Shown here one piece after another: positions 34,701-42,815 of a stretch of 64,000 nucleotides of DNA. This DNA comes from Ectopseudomonas chengduensis (GTDB taxonomy: Bacteria > Pseudomonadota > Gammaproteobacteria > Pseudomonadales > Pseudomonadaceae): NCBI RefSeq assembly GCF_900102635.1, contig NZ_FMZQ01000004.1, forward strand, positions 186,001 to 250,000, read 5' to 3'. Within the stretch, counting starts at the first letter, position 1, and each line of letters starts with the position of its first letter. The position numbers and the translations under genes are program-made. The notes below the pieces were generated by a model. It did not search any database and had not been told where the DNA came from. It saw only the letters and a program-made list of their open reading frames with translations.

Positions 34701-35717
34701 TCAGTTGCTGCTGGCCGCCAGTTCGCGCAACAGGACCTCGTGGAACAGCACCGGCGCCTCGACCTGCGGCGAATGGCCCAGCTCCGGCCACTCCACGAGT
34801 TTTGCCTCGGGAATCGCCTCGGCGGTCTTGCGGCCCAGTTCTGGGTAGTTACCAAGGCGCTGCGCGATTTCTTCCGGCGCGCGGTTGGCGCCTGGGGCGG
34901 TGCGATCCTTGCCACCGATCAGCAACAGGGTCGGTACCTTGATATTGGCGAACTCGTGCACCACAGGCTGAGTGAACAGCATCTCCGCCGTCTGCGCCTG
35001 GTTCCAGGCGACGATCTCTTTGTCAGGGCCGCTATACATGCCGTTGAGCATGTCGACCCAGCGGTCGTACTCGGGCTTCCACACACCGTTGTAGTAGAAC
35101 TTCAGCTGGTAGTTCTTGATGCCGTCATAGGAGGTCTTCAACTCGCCCTGATAGAGCTGGTCGACCGTCACGTAGGGAACACCCTCCGCCTGCCAGTCCT
35201 CCAGACCGATAGGGTTGACCAGCACCAGCTTCTCGACGCGCAGGGCATGGTTCAGGGTATAGCGCGCGGCCAGCATGCCGCCCATGGAATGACCGATCAT
35301 TGTGGCCTTCTCCACCCCCAACGACTCGAGCAGTGCGTCAGTATTGCTGGCCAGTTGGCCGAAGCTGAACTGATAGCCACGCGGTTTGCTTGAGCTGCAA
35401 AAACCGATCTGATCCGGTGCGATCACGCGGTAGCCGGCATCGCTCAGCGCCTTGATGGTCGCCTCCCAGGTAGCGCCGCAGAAATTCTTACCATGCAGCA
35501 GCACAGCTGTGCGGCCATTGGCCTGGCCGGTTGGCTTCACGTCCATGTAGCCCATCGACAGATCCTGCTGCTGCGAACTGAACTCAAAGCGCTGGATCGG
35601 GTGGGGATACTCGAAACCTTCCAGCTGCGGGCCATAACCAGCCTGCGGCGAGGCCTGGAGCACAGAGAGGGGAAGGAGGCTGGCGGAAAGTGTCGCGATA
35701 AGCAGGGTTTTCGTCAC
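34701..35717 (-). CDS. Exported alpha/beta hydrolase
   Basis: The 338-residue protein has a signal peptide of about 22 residues and a complete alpha/beta hydrolase set: the oxyanion HGKNFCG at about 75-81, nucleophile Ser144 in GHSMGG, acid Asp in GGKDRTAPG, and catalytic His in LGHSPQ near the C-terminus. It would cleave an ester in the periplasm or outside. It follows the DUF1302/DUF1329/LuxR group on the same strand, a context seen in Pseudomonas clusters for hydrophobic esters, so a linked function is possible. The substrate is unknown. Confidence 0.9.
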   Translation of the reverse strand: MTKTLLIATLSASLLPLSVLQASPQAGYGPQLEGFEYPHPIQRFEFSSQQQDLSMGYMDVKPTGQANGRTAVLLHGKNFCGATWEATIKALSDAGYRVIAPDQIGFCSSSKPRGYQFSFGQLASNTDALLESLGVEKATMIGHSMGGMLAARYTLNHALRVEKLVLVNPIGLEDWQAEGVPYVTVDQLYQGELKTSYDGIKNYQLKFYYNGVWKPEYDRWVDMLNGMYSGPDKEIVAWNQAQTAEMLFTQPVVHEFANIKVPTLLLIGGKDRTAPGANRAPEEIAQRLGNYPELGRKTAEAIPEAKLVEWPELGHSPQVEAPVLFHEVLLRELAASSN

Positions 35718-35881
35718 GGGCGCATTCCTCTGACTGAGTCGCTACTGCATGCCTGCCACGGCCAAGCTCAGGCGTAAAAAGGCTGTCGACTATAGCAACC
35801 ACTCTCCGCTACCAAGGCGGCAAAACTTTTCTGGATGTGAACGAAACGCCTGAGATAGAGCCTTCAGGATATCGACATGGA

Positions 35882-37042
35882 TTACCGCCAGCGATCCAGC
35901 AGATTCACCGCCAGCCGGTCCAGCCAGCCCCACAGGCGCTGTTGCGCGCGGCGCCACCAGGGGCGCTGGTGCCAATCATCGAGGGTGATCTCGCGGCTGA
36001 CGCCGAAGTCCTCGATGAAGCTGGCCGTCACTGCCCGGGTGAAATCCGGGTCCAGCGCCTCGACATTGGCGTCGAGGTTGAAGCGCAGGTTCCAGTGGTC
36101 GAAGTTGCACGAGCCGACGCTGACCCAGTCGTCCACCAGCACCATCTTCAGGTGCAGGAAGCGTGGCTGGTATTCGAAGATGCGCACCCCGGCCCTGAGC
36201 AACTTGGGGTAGTAGCGCTGCCCGGCAAAACGCACCGGCGGGTGATCGGTGTTGCGCCCGGCCAGCAGCAGGCGCACCTCGACACCGCGCGCTGCGGCGC
36301 GGCGCAGGGCGCGGCGGATTTTCCAGGTCGGCAGGAAGTAAGGTGTGGCCAGCCAGACGCGCTGCTTGGCGCCCTTCAGTGCGCGCAACAGCGACAGCAG
36401 AATGTCGCGGTGCTGCGCAGCATCGGCATAGGCCACGCGCCCCAGACCAACGCCGGCCGGCGGGCATTCAGGCAGGCTCAGCGGTATCGGCTGATAACTC
36501 GGGCGCCAGGAAAAGCGCGCCAGCCACAGTTGCTCGAACAGCTGCTGCCAGTCGCCCACCAGCGGCCCTTCGATTTCCACCATGGCTTCGTGCCAGGGAC
36601 TCCGAGGCTCGTCTGGCAGCCAGAACTCATCGGTGGAGCCAGTGCCGCCAACATAGGCCAGGCGCTGGTCCACCAGCAGCAGCTTGCGGTGATCGCGATG
36701 AAAGTTGCGGATACCCCGCCGCCAGCGCACCGGGTTGTACCAGCGCAGCTGCACACCGGCGGTCTGCATGCGCTCACGTAATGCGATGCCCAGGCCTGCC
36801 GCACCGTAGGCATCGAACAGACCACGTACCCTCACCCCACGCTCAGCCGCTCGGCACAGCGCCTCGACCAGACGCTCGCTGCAACTGCCGTCCTCGATCA
36901 GGTAAAGCTCGATTTCTACCTGCTGCTGGGCGCCCTCGATGGCTGCCAGCATACGCGGGAAAAATACCGACCCGTCCAGCAGCAATTCGAAGCGATTGCC
37001 GCCTCGCCAGGGGAAGATGCTGCCGCGCGCATGCACGCTCAA
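35882..37042 (-). CDS. Cardiolipin synthase B-like phospholipase D protein
   Basis: The 386-residue protein has two HKD motifs: HRDHRKLLLVDQ in the first half and HLKMVLVDD in the second, each followed by the usual Gly/Ser/Asn stretch (GGTGSTDE and GSCNFD). No membrane anchor is seen, as in ClsB of E. coli, which makes cardiolipin from phosphatidylglycerol and phosphatidylethanolamine (known). The start is TTG 37042 or GTG 37036; the TTG overlaps the stop of the upstream yceI-like gene, suggesting coupling. Another PLD-family phosphatidyltransferase role cannot be excluded. Confidence 0.85.
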   Translation of the reverse strand: MSVHARGSIFPWRGGNRFELLLDGSVFFPRMLAAIEGAQQQVEIELYLIEDGSCSERLVEALCRAAERGVRVRGLFDAYGAAGLGIALRERMQTAGVQLRWYNPVRWRRGIRNFHRDHRKLLLVDQRLAYVGGTGSTDEFWLPDEPRSPWHEAMVEIEGPLVGDWQQLFEQLWLARFSWRPSYQPIPLSLPECPPAGVGLGRVAYADAAQHRDILLSLLRALKGAKQRVWLATPYFLPTWKIRRALRRAAARGVEVRLLLAGRNTDHPPVRFAGQRYYPKLLRAGVRIFEYQPRFLHLKMVLVDDWVSVGSCNFDHWNLRFNLDANVEALDPDFTRAVTASFIEDFGVSREITLDDWHQRPWWRRAQQRLWGWLDRLAVNLLDRWR

Positions 37043-37611
37043 CGCGCCGTAAAGATCAGCACGGCGCCCACCGGCACCGACAGGCTGATGGCCGGCAGTT
37101 CGGCGATTTTACGCAGCGCTTCGATGCCGCTGGCCAGGGCGAAATCTTCGGCGTGCAGCACCAGCGGCGCCAGGGTCACCACCTGGAAGCGGCGATCATC
37201 CAGCCGCGTCACCAACAGTTCGCTATGCAGCTCGCGCGTGCGCTCGTTGAGGGTCAGTTGCAGGGGCAAGCGCAATTCCAGCTGCGCCCCGGGTGCCAGG
37301 TCGGTGAGTTGCGGCAGGTTGACCTGCGCGCTGATGCGCGCCTCGGGCAGACGCGAAGTGTCGAACAGCATGGCGCGCAGGCGCTCGTCACGCAGCGGGA
37401 TACCGGTGCTCAGCGAGTCAAGATCCACGCGCAGGCGCGCGCGACCATCGGCCGCGATCTGCCCGTGCAGGGTAAGAAAGCGATGCACCTCCGACTGACT
37501 GCCGGAATGGGTGGAGATGAACGACAGCCGCGAGGACTCGTTGTCCAGGTACCAGTCGGCGTGAACGGGCAAGGCAGCGGCAAGCAACAGGGCGAGAAGC
37601 GAACGGCGCAT
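37039..37611 (-). CDS. YceI-like exported protein
   Basis: The 190-residue protein starts at ATG 37611 with a signal peptide of about 18 residues (cleavage near PVHADW). It has the YceI family features: a mature N-terminus DWYLDNESSRLSF, the STHSGSQSEVHRF segment, and a beta-sandwich pattern up to the C-terminus. YceI proteins bind polyisoprenoid or lipid-like molecules in the periplasm. It overlaps the cardiolipin synthase gene by 4 bases, and the pairing may point to envelope lipid handling. Confidence 0.85.
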   Translation of the reverse strand: MRRSLLALLLAAALPVHADWYLDNESSRLSFISTHSGSQSEVHRFLTLHGQIAADGRARLRVDLDSLSTGIPLRDERLRAMLFDTSRLPEARISAQVNLPQLTDLAPGAQLELRLPLQLTLNERTRELHSELLVTRLDDRRFQVVTLAPLVLHAEDFALASGIEALRKIAELPAISLSVPVGAVLIFTAR

Positions 37612-37690
37612 GAGAACTCGAAAACGGCATGACCAGGCGGCAACGATAGTCGCCAGCGCGAGCCTTGCAAAGCCCGGCGCCCACAGCACC

Positions 37691-37743
37691 GTAGAGCGGG
37701 TGCAACCCGCCGCTTCCAAGGTGGCGGGTTTCACCCGCCCTAC
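37691..37743. repeat. REP-type palindrome before yceI-like gene
   Basis: Two 21-bp arms (GTAGAGCGGGTGCAACC and its near complement) enclose an 11-base loop. Same family as 26582-26634. It overlaps the last bases of the upstream small gene. Confidence 0.75.
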
Positions 37744-38060
37744 TTGCTCGGCAACAACTGACAACCCTGCCGCTCGCCCAGCCAGACCGCGCTGTGAGTA
37801 CGGCCCAGCCCGGTGGCGGTAACGCGCTTGGCGCTGTCGTCATCGAGCAGGCTGCTGATCGGCACGTACTGCTTCACATAGCCTTCACAGTAAGCCGCCG
37901 GGTTGCCGCTGACGTAGCGACAGGAGCAGTACTCCTTGGCCGTGTAGGCGCCGATGATGTCGGGGAAGGCGGCCAGATGGGCGCGATTAGGCCAGGCCCA
38001 GGCCAGCAGCAGGACCATCAGCAGCGCCAGCGCGCTGCGGATCGGATGGCGACGGATCAT
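37740..38060 (-). CDS. Small membrane-anchored hypothetical protein
   Basis: The 106-residue protein has an N-terminal hydrophobic segment (residues 8-25) after two Arg residues, which acts as a signal anchor or uncleaved signal, and then a soluble domain with four Cys (CSCRY, AAYCEGY, GCQLLPS) that may form disulphides. It overlaps the start of the upstream beta-lactamase-fold gene by 4 bases (ATGA), so the two are translationally coupled. No family name can be given with certainty. Confidence 0.75.
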   Translation of the reverse strand: MIRRHPIRSALALLMVLLLAWAWPNRAHLAAFPDIIGAYTAKEYCSCRYVSGNPAAYCEGYVKQYVPISSLLDDDSAKRVTATGLGRTHSAVWLGERQGCQLLPSK

Positions 38061-39175
38061 GGCTGCACCTCTTCGGCGAAGGCCGCACGCACGCGTTTGA
38101 GCAGCTCGTTGTGGTTGAAGCTGCCGTCGCGGTCATCGGCGTAACGCACCACCAGCAGGTTGTCTTGTGGCATCACGTACAGCCCCTGCCCCCAATGCCC
38201 GAGCGCGGCGATGGTATCGGCCGGTGCATCCGGCCAGGGCCGCGTGCTGCCTGGCAGTTCGGCGTTGAGCCACCAATGCCCGCCTGGCACGGCATCCCCC
38301 GGCTTGGCCAACTGCGGCTGGTAGTCAGCGAAAGGCGTGGATACGAAATCGACCCAGGCAGCCGGCAGCAACTGGCGCTCGCCCCAGCGACCGCCGCGCT
38401 GCATCAGCAGGCCGACACGGGCCAGGTCGCGCGCGCTCAGGTAGGCATAGGACGACGCAACGAAGGTGCCGCTGGCATCGCGCTCCCAGGTCGCTCTGGT
38501 GATGCCCAGCGGCTCGAACAACGCTGTCCAGGGATAGTCAGCGTAAGCCTGCTCGCCGACCATGCCACGCAACGCGGCGGCCAGCACGTTGCTGTCGCCA
38601 CTGGAATAACGAAAGCGCGTGCCCGGCGCGGCGTCCGCCGCATGCGCAGCGGTGAAGGCCGCCATGTCGGTGCGGCCGCGGGTGTAGAGCATGGCCACCA
38701 CCGAGGATTTCAGCGGCGCATACTCGTAGTCCTCTTCCCAGGCCAGGCCCGAGGCCCAGTTGAGCAAGTGACCGATCTTGATCTGCGGGTGCTCGGCCAT
38801 CGCCGGGTAGTACTGCGCGGCCGGTGCATCGAGCTTGAAGCGCCCCTCGCCGTAAGCGACGCCGAGGGTGGTAGCGAGCAGGCTCTTGGCCATCGACCAG
38901 GTCAGGTGCGCGGTCCGCGCCGTGGTCGGTTCGGCGTAGCGCTCGTAAACGATCTGCCCGTCGCGTATCACCAGCAGCGCATCGGTACGCACGCCCGTGC
39001 GTTCGACGTCATCGCGTTCCGGGAAGGCGTACTGTTCGAGCTCGGCCAGCGCGGTGCTCTCGACACGGGGTTGACTCTGCCAGTCGGGTTGCGGCCAGTT
39101 TTCCGCCAAGGCGGTACTGGCAGCCAGGCTGAAACCGAGCGCCAGGCTCAGTCGACGAAGCAAGGAGATGGACAT
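38057..39175 (-). CDS. Beta-lactamase-fold serine hydrolase
   Basis: The 372-residue exported protein has a signal peptide of about 24 residues, the SxxK motif SMAK with Ser94 and Lys97, and the YSSGDSN stretch that stands for the YxN motif. A C-terminal HWGQGLYV segment stands for the third motif. The resemblance is to class C beta-lactamase/6-aminohexanoate dimer hydrolase type esterases rather than true beta-lactamases. It is coupled to the small membrane-anchored protein downstream. The substrate is unknown. Confidence 0.88.
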   Translation of the reverse strand: MSISLLRRLSLALGFSLAASTALAENWPQPDWQSQPRVESTALAELEQYAFPERDDVERTGVRTDALLVIRDGQIVYERYAEPTTARTAHLTWSMAKSLLATTLGVAYGEGRFKLDAPAAQYYPAMAEHPQIKIGHLLNWASGLAWEEDYEYAPLKSSVVAMLYTRGRTDMAAFTAAHAADAAPGTRFRYSSGDSNVLAAALRGMVGEQAYADYPWTALFEPLGITRATWERDASGTFVASSYAYLSARDLARVGLLMQRGGRWGERQLLPAAWVDFVSTPFADYQPQLAKPGDAVPGGHWWLNAELPGSTRPWPDAPADTIAALGHWGQGLYVMPQDNLLVVRYADDRDGSFNHNELLKRVRAAFAEEVQP

Positions 39176-39258
39176 GGGCGGCCTCGATCAGAAATCGTGG
39201 CGCACCCTAGCATGGCCATGATGACGGCTTGAAGCGACGGAACCGCCATCTGCGCCCC

Positions 39259-40044
39259 TCATTTGGGCAGTTGGTAATCCTCCGGGCCCATCAGGTCGAG
39301 ACCGCATTCGAGGTTCTCGATCCAGTAGAGAAAGGCGCTGATCATTTCCGGGCCGACGAAGGGCCGGCCGTGCTGCGGCACGATCATTTCCACATCCATC
39401 TGCCGCACCATCGCCGCCCACAGGCGACAGGCCTTGTTGCCGGCCATATAGCGGCGGTGGAAGCCTTCCATATTCGGCACGTGGTTGACGAAGTCGCGCA
39501 CCGGCGAAGCGTCGTCGACCAGCGAAGCGCCCATGTCACCGGAGAAAAGGATCTTGCTCACCGGGTCATAGACCTGGAAGTTTCCCACCGAGTGCAGGAA
39601 GTGCGCCGGCACGGCCTTGAGCGAGCATTTGCCGAGCGGGATGCTCTGGCCACGATCCGGCAACGCGATGATGCGATCGAAGGTGTTGATGCCACGGCTC
39701 AACACCAGGTAGTTGGCGGTCAGGTGCGGCAGAAAACGCGCCCACAGCTTGGAGCAGATCACCCGCGCACGGGTGTGCAGCAGCCACTTGTCGAGCGAGG
39801 CGATGATGTCCGGGTCCTGGTGCGAGGCGAAGATGTAGGTCAGGTCCTGCACCGGAATGTGCTTGGACAGTTCCAGCGACAGCGGCGTATAGGTCAGATC
39901 ACCGCCCGGATCGAGCAGCAGGTACTGCTCGTTGTCGGTGATCAGAAACTGGTTGGATTGCACGCCTTCGCCGCTGACCAGGTCATCGAACATCAGGCAT
40001 TGGTGGCTGCCGTTATCGAACAGCACGATGGGCTCGCGGCGCAT
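39259..40044 (-). CDS. ODP-type metallo-beta-lactamase-fold protein
   Basis: The 261-residue protein has the MBL fold with the non-standard metal site of the oxygen-binding diiron (ODP) group: SHQDPD in place of HxHxDH (about residues 74-79), followed by AHFLHSVG, FSGDMG and PQHGRP, which supply the later His and Asp ligands. ODP proteins can reversibly bind oxygen at a di-iron centre, sometimes as chemotaxis sensors. Here it is a free-standing single domain. Enzymatic function is uncertain. It begins at ATG 40044 with CGAGG upstream. Confidence 0.85.
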   Translation of the reverse strand: MRREPIVLFDNGSHQCLMFDDLVSGEGVQSNQFLITDNEQYLLLDPGGDLTYTPLSLELSKHIPVQDLTYIFASHQDPDIIASLDKWLLHTRARVICSKLWARFLPHLTANYLVLSRGINTFDRIIALPDRGQSIPLGKCSLKAVPAHFLHSVGNFQVYDPVSKILFSGDMGASLVDDASPVRDFVNHVPNMEGFHRRYMAGNKACRLWAAMVRQMDVEMIVPQHGRPFVGPEMISAFLYWIENLECGLDLMGPEDYQLPK

Positions 40045-40110
40045 GGAAACCTCGTAGAAGAAACGCGAGGCAACCTTAGGCGCACGACCGCAGGACGGTA
40101 CTGATATGGA

Positions 40111-41001
40111 TCAACGGCCGGCGACAATCCGCCGCGCTTTCTCCAGACGCTTGCTGCGCGCCGCCTCGGCGATGCGCAGCAAGCCCTTGTCGCGCTGCCA
40201 CAGCTCGGCCCAATGCGCAGGACCGCCGGCAAAGGCCACCTTCAGCTCATCGGCCAACGCCTGCTGCTCGGCGAACAACCCGGCCAGCAGCAGATGGGTG
40301 GTGGGCGCATCGGGCGCCTGCCGCGCGACCTCGGCACAACCGGCCAGCAGCGCCTGCAGGCGCAATAGCAGCGTTTCAGGCCAGGCACAATCGCGCCCCA
40401 CGCCAAACTGCCAGGCGACAACAGCGGTAAGTACGTGCACGTCTTCCAGGGTGCGGAAGGGTTTGACGTAGTCGTCCCAGCCGTCGCCGGCCAGGCGCTC
40501 GCCGTGGGCCTGTTCCAGGTGCAGTCGCGCATGGCCGATATCCGGCATCAACGGCAGGGCCGGCAGCGGCTCGATACGTACACCTGGCGCGCCCTGGCGT
40601 ACCACGCCCAGAGCCAGACGCGGCGCCTGCCCCTCGTCCTCCTCACGCGCCGCCACCAGCAGCCAGTCGGCACATTCGGCAGCGGTGACGAAATCCTTGC
40701 GCCCCGTGATCTGCAGGCCGTCGATACGTGTGTTCATGTCCGCCGGGCGGGTGCTGCGGTTCTCCGTCACGCACAGCGCGCCTGCCGTCCAGGGCGCCGC
40801 CGGCCACAGCATGCGCAACGCCGCCTGATAGCCGGCGAGAAAGGCCAAGCCCGGCGTGGCCGCCAGCAGGCCGCCCACCAGTGCCAGTTCGAAGGGTTGC
40901 GGCGTGCCGCCCAGGCGCTCCAGCAAACGGGCGTACCAGTCTTCCAGGCCCACCTCGGCAGTCAGGCGCTCATTGGGCTGAAACAGACTCGACCAGGGCA
41001 T
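40111..41001 (-). CDS. Short acyl-CoA dehydrogenase-family protein
   Basis: The 296-residue protein starts at ATG 41001 behind GAGGAG; the longer frame is not needed. The segment CVTENRSTRPADMN...LQITGRKDFVTAAECADWLLVAA resembles the middle beta-domain of acyl-CoA dehydrogenases, but the chain is short compared with the usual 380-400 residues and the usual C-terminal catalytic Glu region is not clear. It may be a degenerate or specialised flavoprotein. It is on the same strand as the ODP protein, 66 bases upstream of it. Confidence 0.7.
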   Translation of the reverse strand: MPWSSLFQPNERLTAEVGLEDWYARLLERLGGTPQPFELALVGGLLAATPGLAFLAGYQAALRMLWPAAPWTAGALCVTENRSTRPADMNTRIDGLQITGRKDFVTAAECADWLLVAAREEDEGQAPRLALGVVRQGAPGVRIEPLPALPLMPDIGHARLHLEQAHGERLAGDGWDDYVKPFRTLEDVHVLTAVVAWQFGVGRDCAWPETLLLRLQALLAGCAEVARQAPDAPTTHLLLAGLFAEQQALADELKVAFAGGPAHWAELWQRDKGLLRIAEAARSKRLEKARRIVAGR

Positions 41002-41033
41002 CGCACGGGCTCCTCGCAGCAGTATCTGCGCCG

Positions 41034-41062
41034 CTGTCACATAAGCATAAAAAAAGCGTCAC
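41034..41062 (+). promoter_or_regulatory. Possible degenerate Pho box upstream of olsB
   Basis: CTGTCAC at 41034-41040 and GCGTCAC at 41056-41062 are 22 bp apart, which equals two 11-bp Pho-box steps; the middle unit is poor. In P. aeruginosa olsBA is induced by phosphate starvation through PhoB (established). It lies about 90 bases before olsB. Confidence 0.35.
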
Positions 41063-41149
41063 GGTGGTGACACCGCAGCTACCTAGCCTGAGCTTGCCCA
41101 ACAAGATCGACCGGCTGCAAGCATTCAGCCGGCACACGGAGGATCTGGC

Positions 41150-41881
41150 ATGACTCAAACCGCTCGCCGTCTGCAGGCCGAACGTCTGCAAGGCCCCGCC
41201 GCCCTGCGTGAAGCTCAGGCCTTGCGCTACCGCGTATTCAGCGCGGAATTCGATGCCAAGCTCAACGGCGCCGAACTGGGTCTGGACATGGACGACTACG
41301 ACATTCACTGCAGCCATATCGGCGTGCGTGATCTGAACAGCGGCGAACTGGTCGCCACCACTCGCCTGCTCGATCACCAGGCCGCCGCGGGTCTCGGTCG
41401 CTACTACAGCGAAGAGGAATTCGCCCTGCACGGCCTGGCCAAACTGGAAGGCCCGGTACTGGAAATCGGCCGCACCTGCGTCGATGTCGCCTACCGCAAC
41501 GGCGCCACCATCGCCGTGCTCTGGGGCGAACTGGCCGAGGTACTCAACGAAGGCGGCTACCGCTACCTGATGGGCTGCGCCAGCATCTCCATGCAGGACG
41601 GCGGCATCCAGGCGCATGCCGTGATGCAGCGTCTGCGCGAACGTTACCTGTGCACCGAACACCTGCGTGCCGAGCCCAAACATCCCCTGCCGCAACTGGA
41701 TCTGCCGGGCAACGTCATCGCCGAGATGCCACCACTGCTCAAGGCCTACATGCGCCTGGGCGCAAAAATCTGCGGCGAGCCGTGCTGGGACAAGGACTTC
41801 CAGGTGGCCGACGTGTTCATCCTGCTCAAGCGCGACGAGCTGTGCCCGCGCTACGCTCGGCACTTCAAGGCGGCAGTCTGA
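41150..41881 (+). CDS. olsB: L-ornithine N(alpha)-acyltransferase
   Basis: The 243-residue GNAT-type acyltransferase moves a 3-hydroxyacyl chain from acyl carrier protein to ornithine, the first step of ornithine lipid synthesis. Family features include the [15 protein letters not shown] opening, [29 protein letters not shown] and the C-terminal [11 protein letters not shown]. Ornithine lipids replace phospholipids when phosphate is short. olsA follows 151 bases downstream, with a long palindrome between. Start is ATG 41150 with GGAGGAT upstream. Confidence 0.92.
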   Translation: MTQTARRLQAERLQGPAALREAQALRYRVFSAEFDAKLNGAELGLDMDDYDIHCSHIGVRDLNSGELVATTRLLDHQAAAGLGRYYSEEEFALHGLAKLEGPVLEIGRTCVDVAYRNGATIAVLWGELAEVLNEGGYRYLMGCASISMQDGGIQAHAVMQRLRERYLCTEHLRAEPKHPLPQLDLPGNVIAEMPPLLKAYMRLGAKICGEPCWDKDFQVADVFILLKRDELCPRYARHFKAAV

Positions 41882-41888
41882 AACCCGG

Positions 41889-41955
41889 CTGTAGGAGCGA
41901 GCTCTGCTCGCGAACGAGAGTGTCCAGCATTCGCGAGCAGAGCTCGCTCCTACAG
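41889..41955. repeat. REP-type palindrome between olsB and olsA
   Basis: Two perfect 26-bp arms (starting CTGTAGGAGCGAGCTCTGC) enclose a 15-base loop. It starts 7 bases past the olsB stop and may act as an attenuator or mRNA stabiliser that sets olsB above olsA. Confidence 0.85.
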
Positions 41956-42032
41956 AACATATGACGATAAGGCATCGCCAAGCGGTTCGAGCCATGGATA
42001 ATGTCGGCACTCATTCACGAGCGGAGGCCGCG

Positions 42033-42809
42033 ATGGCCAAACTGCGTCTGTCCCTGCGCCTCTTTCATCTGGCCCTGGTAATCGCCTTCGGTACCTTGCT
42101 GGCCGGCATCGTCAGCCTGGTCGAGCGGGTAGTTCGGCACGATCTGATGCCGCTGCGCCAGCGTCTGACGCGCTGGTTCCTGGCACGCCTGGGCGGCGCC
42201 CTGCCATTTCGCGTACGGGTCGAGGGCGAGCTGCCGACGCAGCCGATGCTGTGGGTCAGCAACCATGTGTCATGGACCGACATTCCGCTGTTGGGCGCCC
42301 TGCAGCCGCTGTCCTTCCTGTCCAAGGCAGAGGTGCGCGACTGGCCGGTCGCCGGCTGGCTGGCACACAAGGCCGGCACGCAGTTCATCCGCCGCGGTGC
42401 GGGCGACAGCAGCCAGGTCGGCCAGCAGCTCACCCGCCATCTGCAGCAGGGTCATCACCTGCTGATATTTCCCGAAGGCACTACCACCGACGGCCTCGCG
42501 CTACGCACTTTCCACGGCCGCCTGCTGAGCAGCGCCATCGACAGCGGCGTGGCCGTACAACCCGTCGCCATCCGCTATCTGCGCGACGGCCAGCCCTGCC
42601 CCGTGGCACCCTTCATCGGCGACGACGACATGCTCTCGCACCTGCTGCGCCTGCTCTCGAGCTCAGCCTGTGAAGTGGAGATCCGCCTGCTCGCGCCGAT
42701 TCCCAGCGAATCACGCAGCCGCAACGAACTGGCCCGGCACAGCCAGGCCATCATCGCCAGCGCCCTGCTGCTGAACACAGCCGAGCAGGAGCAGGCCGAG
42801 GCGGCCTGA
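42033..42809 (+). CDS. olsA: Lyso-ornithine lipid O-acyltransferase
   Basis: The 258-residue PlsC-type acyltransferase has an N-terminal membrane segment (about residues 10-33), the catalytic NHVSWTD (HX4D) motif, and the FPEGTT substrate-binding motif. It adds the second acyl chain to lyso-ornithine lipid. I chose ATG 42033 with GGAGG upstream, not the earlier Met codons. It converges on the usp gene, with 6 bases between the two stop codons. Confidence 0.9.
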   Translation: MAKLRLSLRLFHLALVIAFGTLLAGIVSLVERVVRHDLMPLRQRLTRWFLARLGGALPFRVRVEGELPTQPMLWVSNHVSWTDIPLLGALQPLSFLSKAEVRDWPVAGWLAHKAGTQFIRRGAGDSSQVGQQLTRHLQQGHHLLIFPEGTTTDGLALRTFHGRLLSSAIDSGVAVQPVAIRYLRDGQPCPVAPFIGDDDMLSHLLRLLSSSACEVEIRLLAPIPSESRSRNELARHSQAIIASALLLNTAEQEQAEAA

Positions 42810-42815
42810 GCGCAC

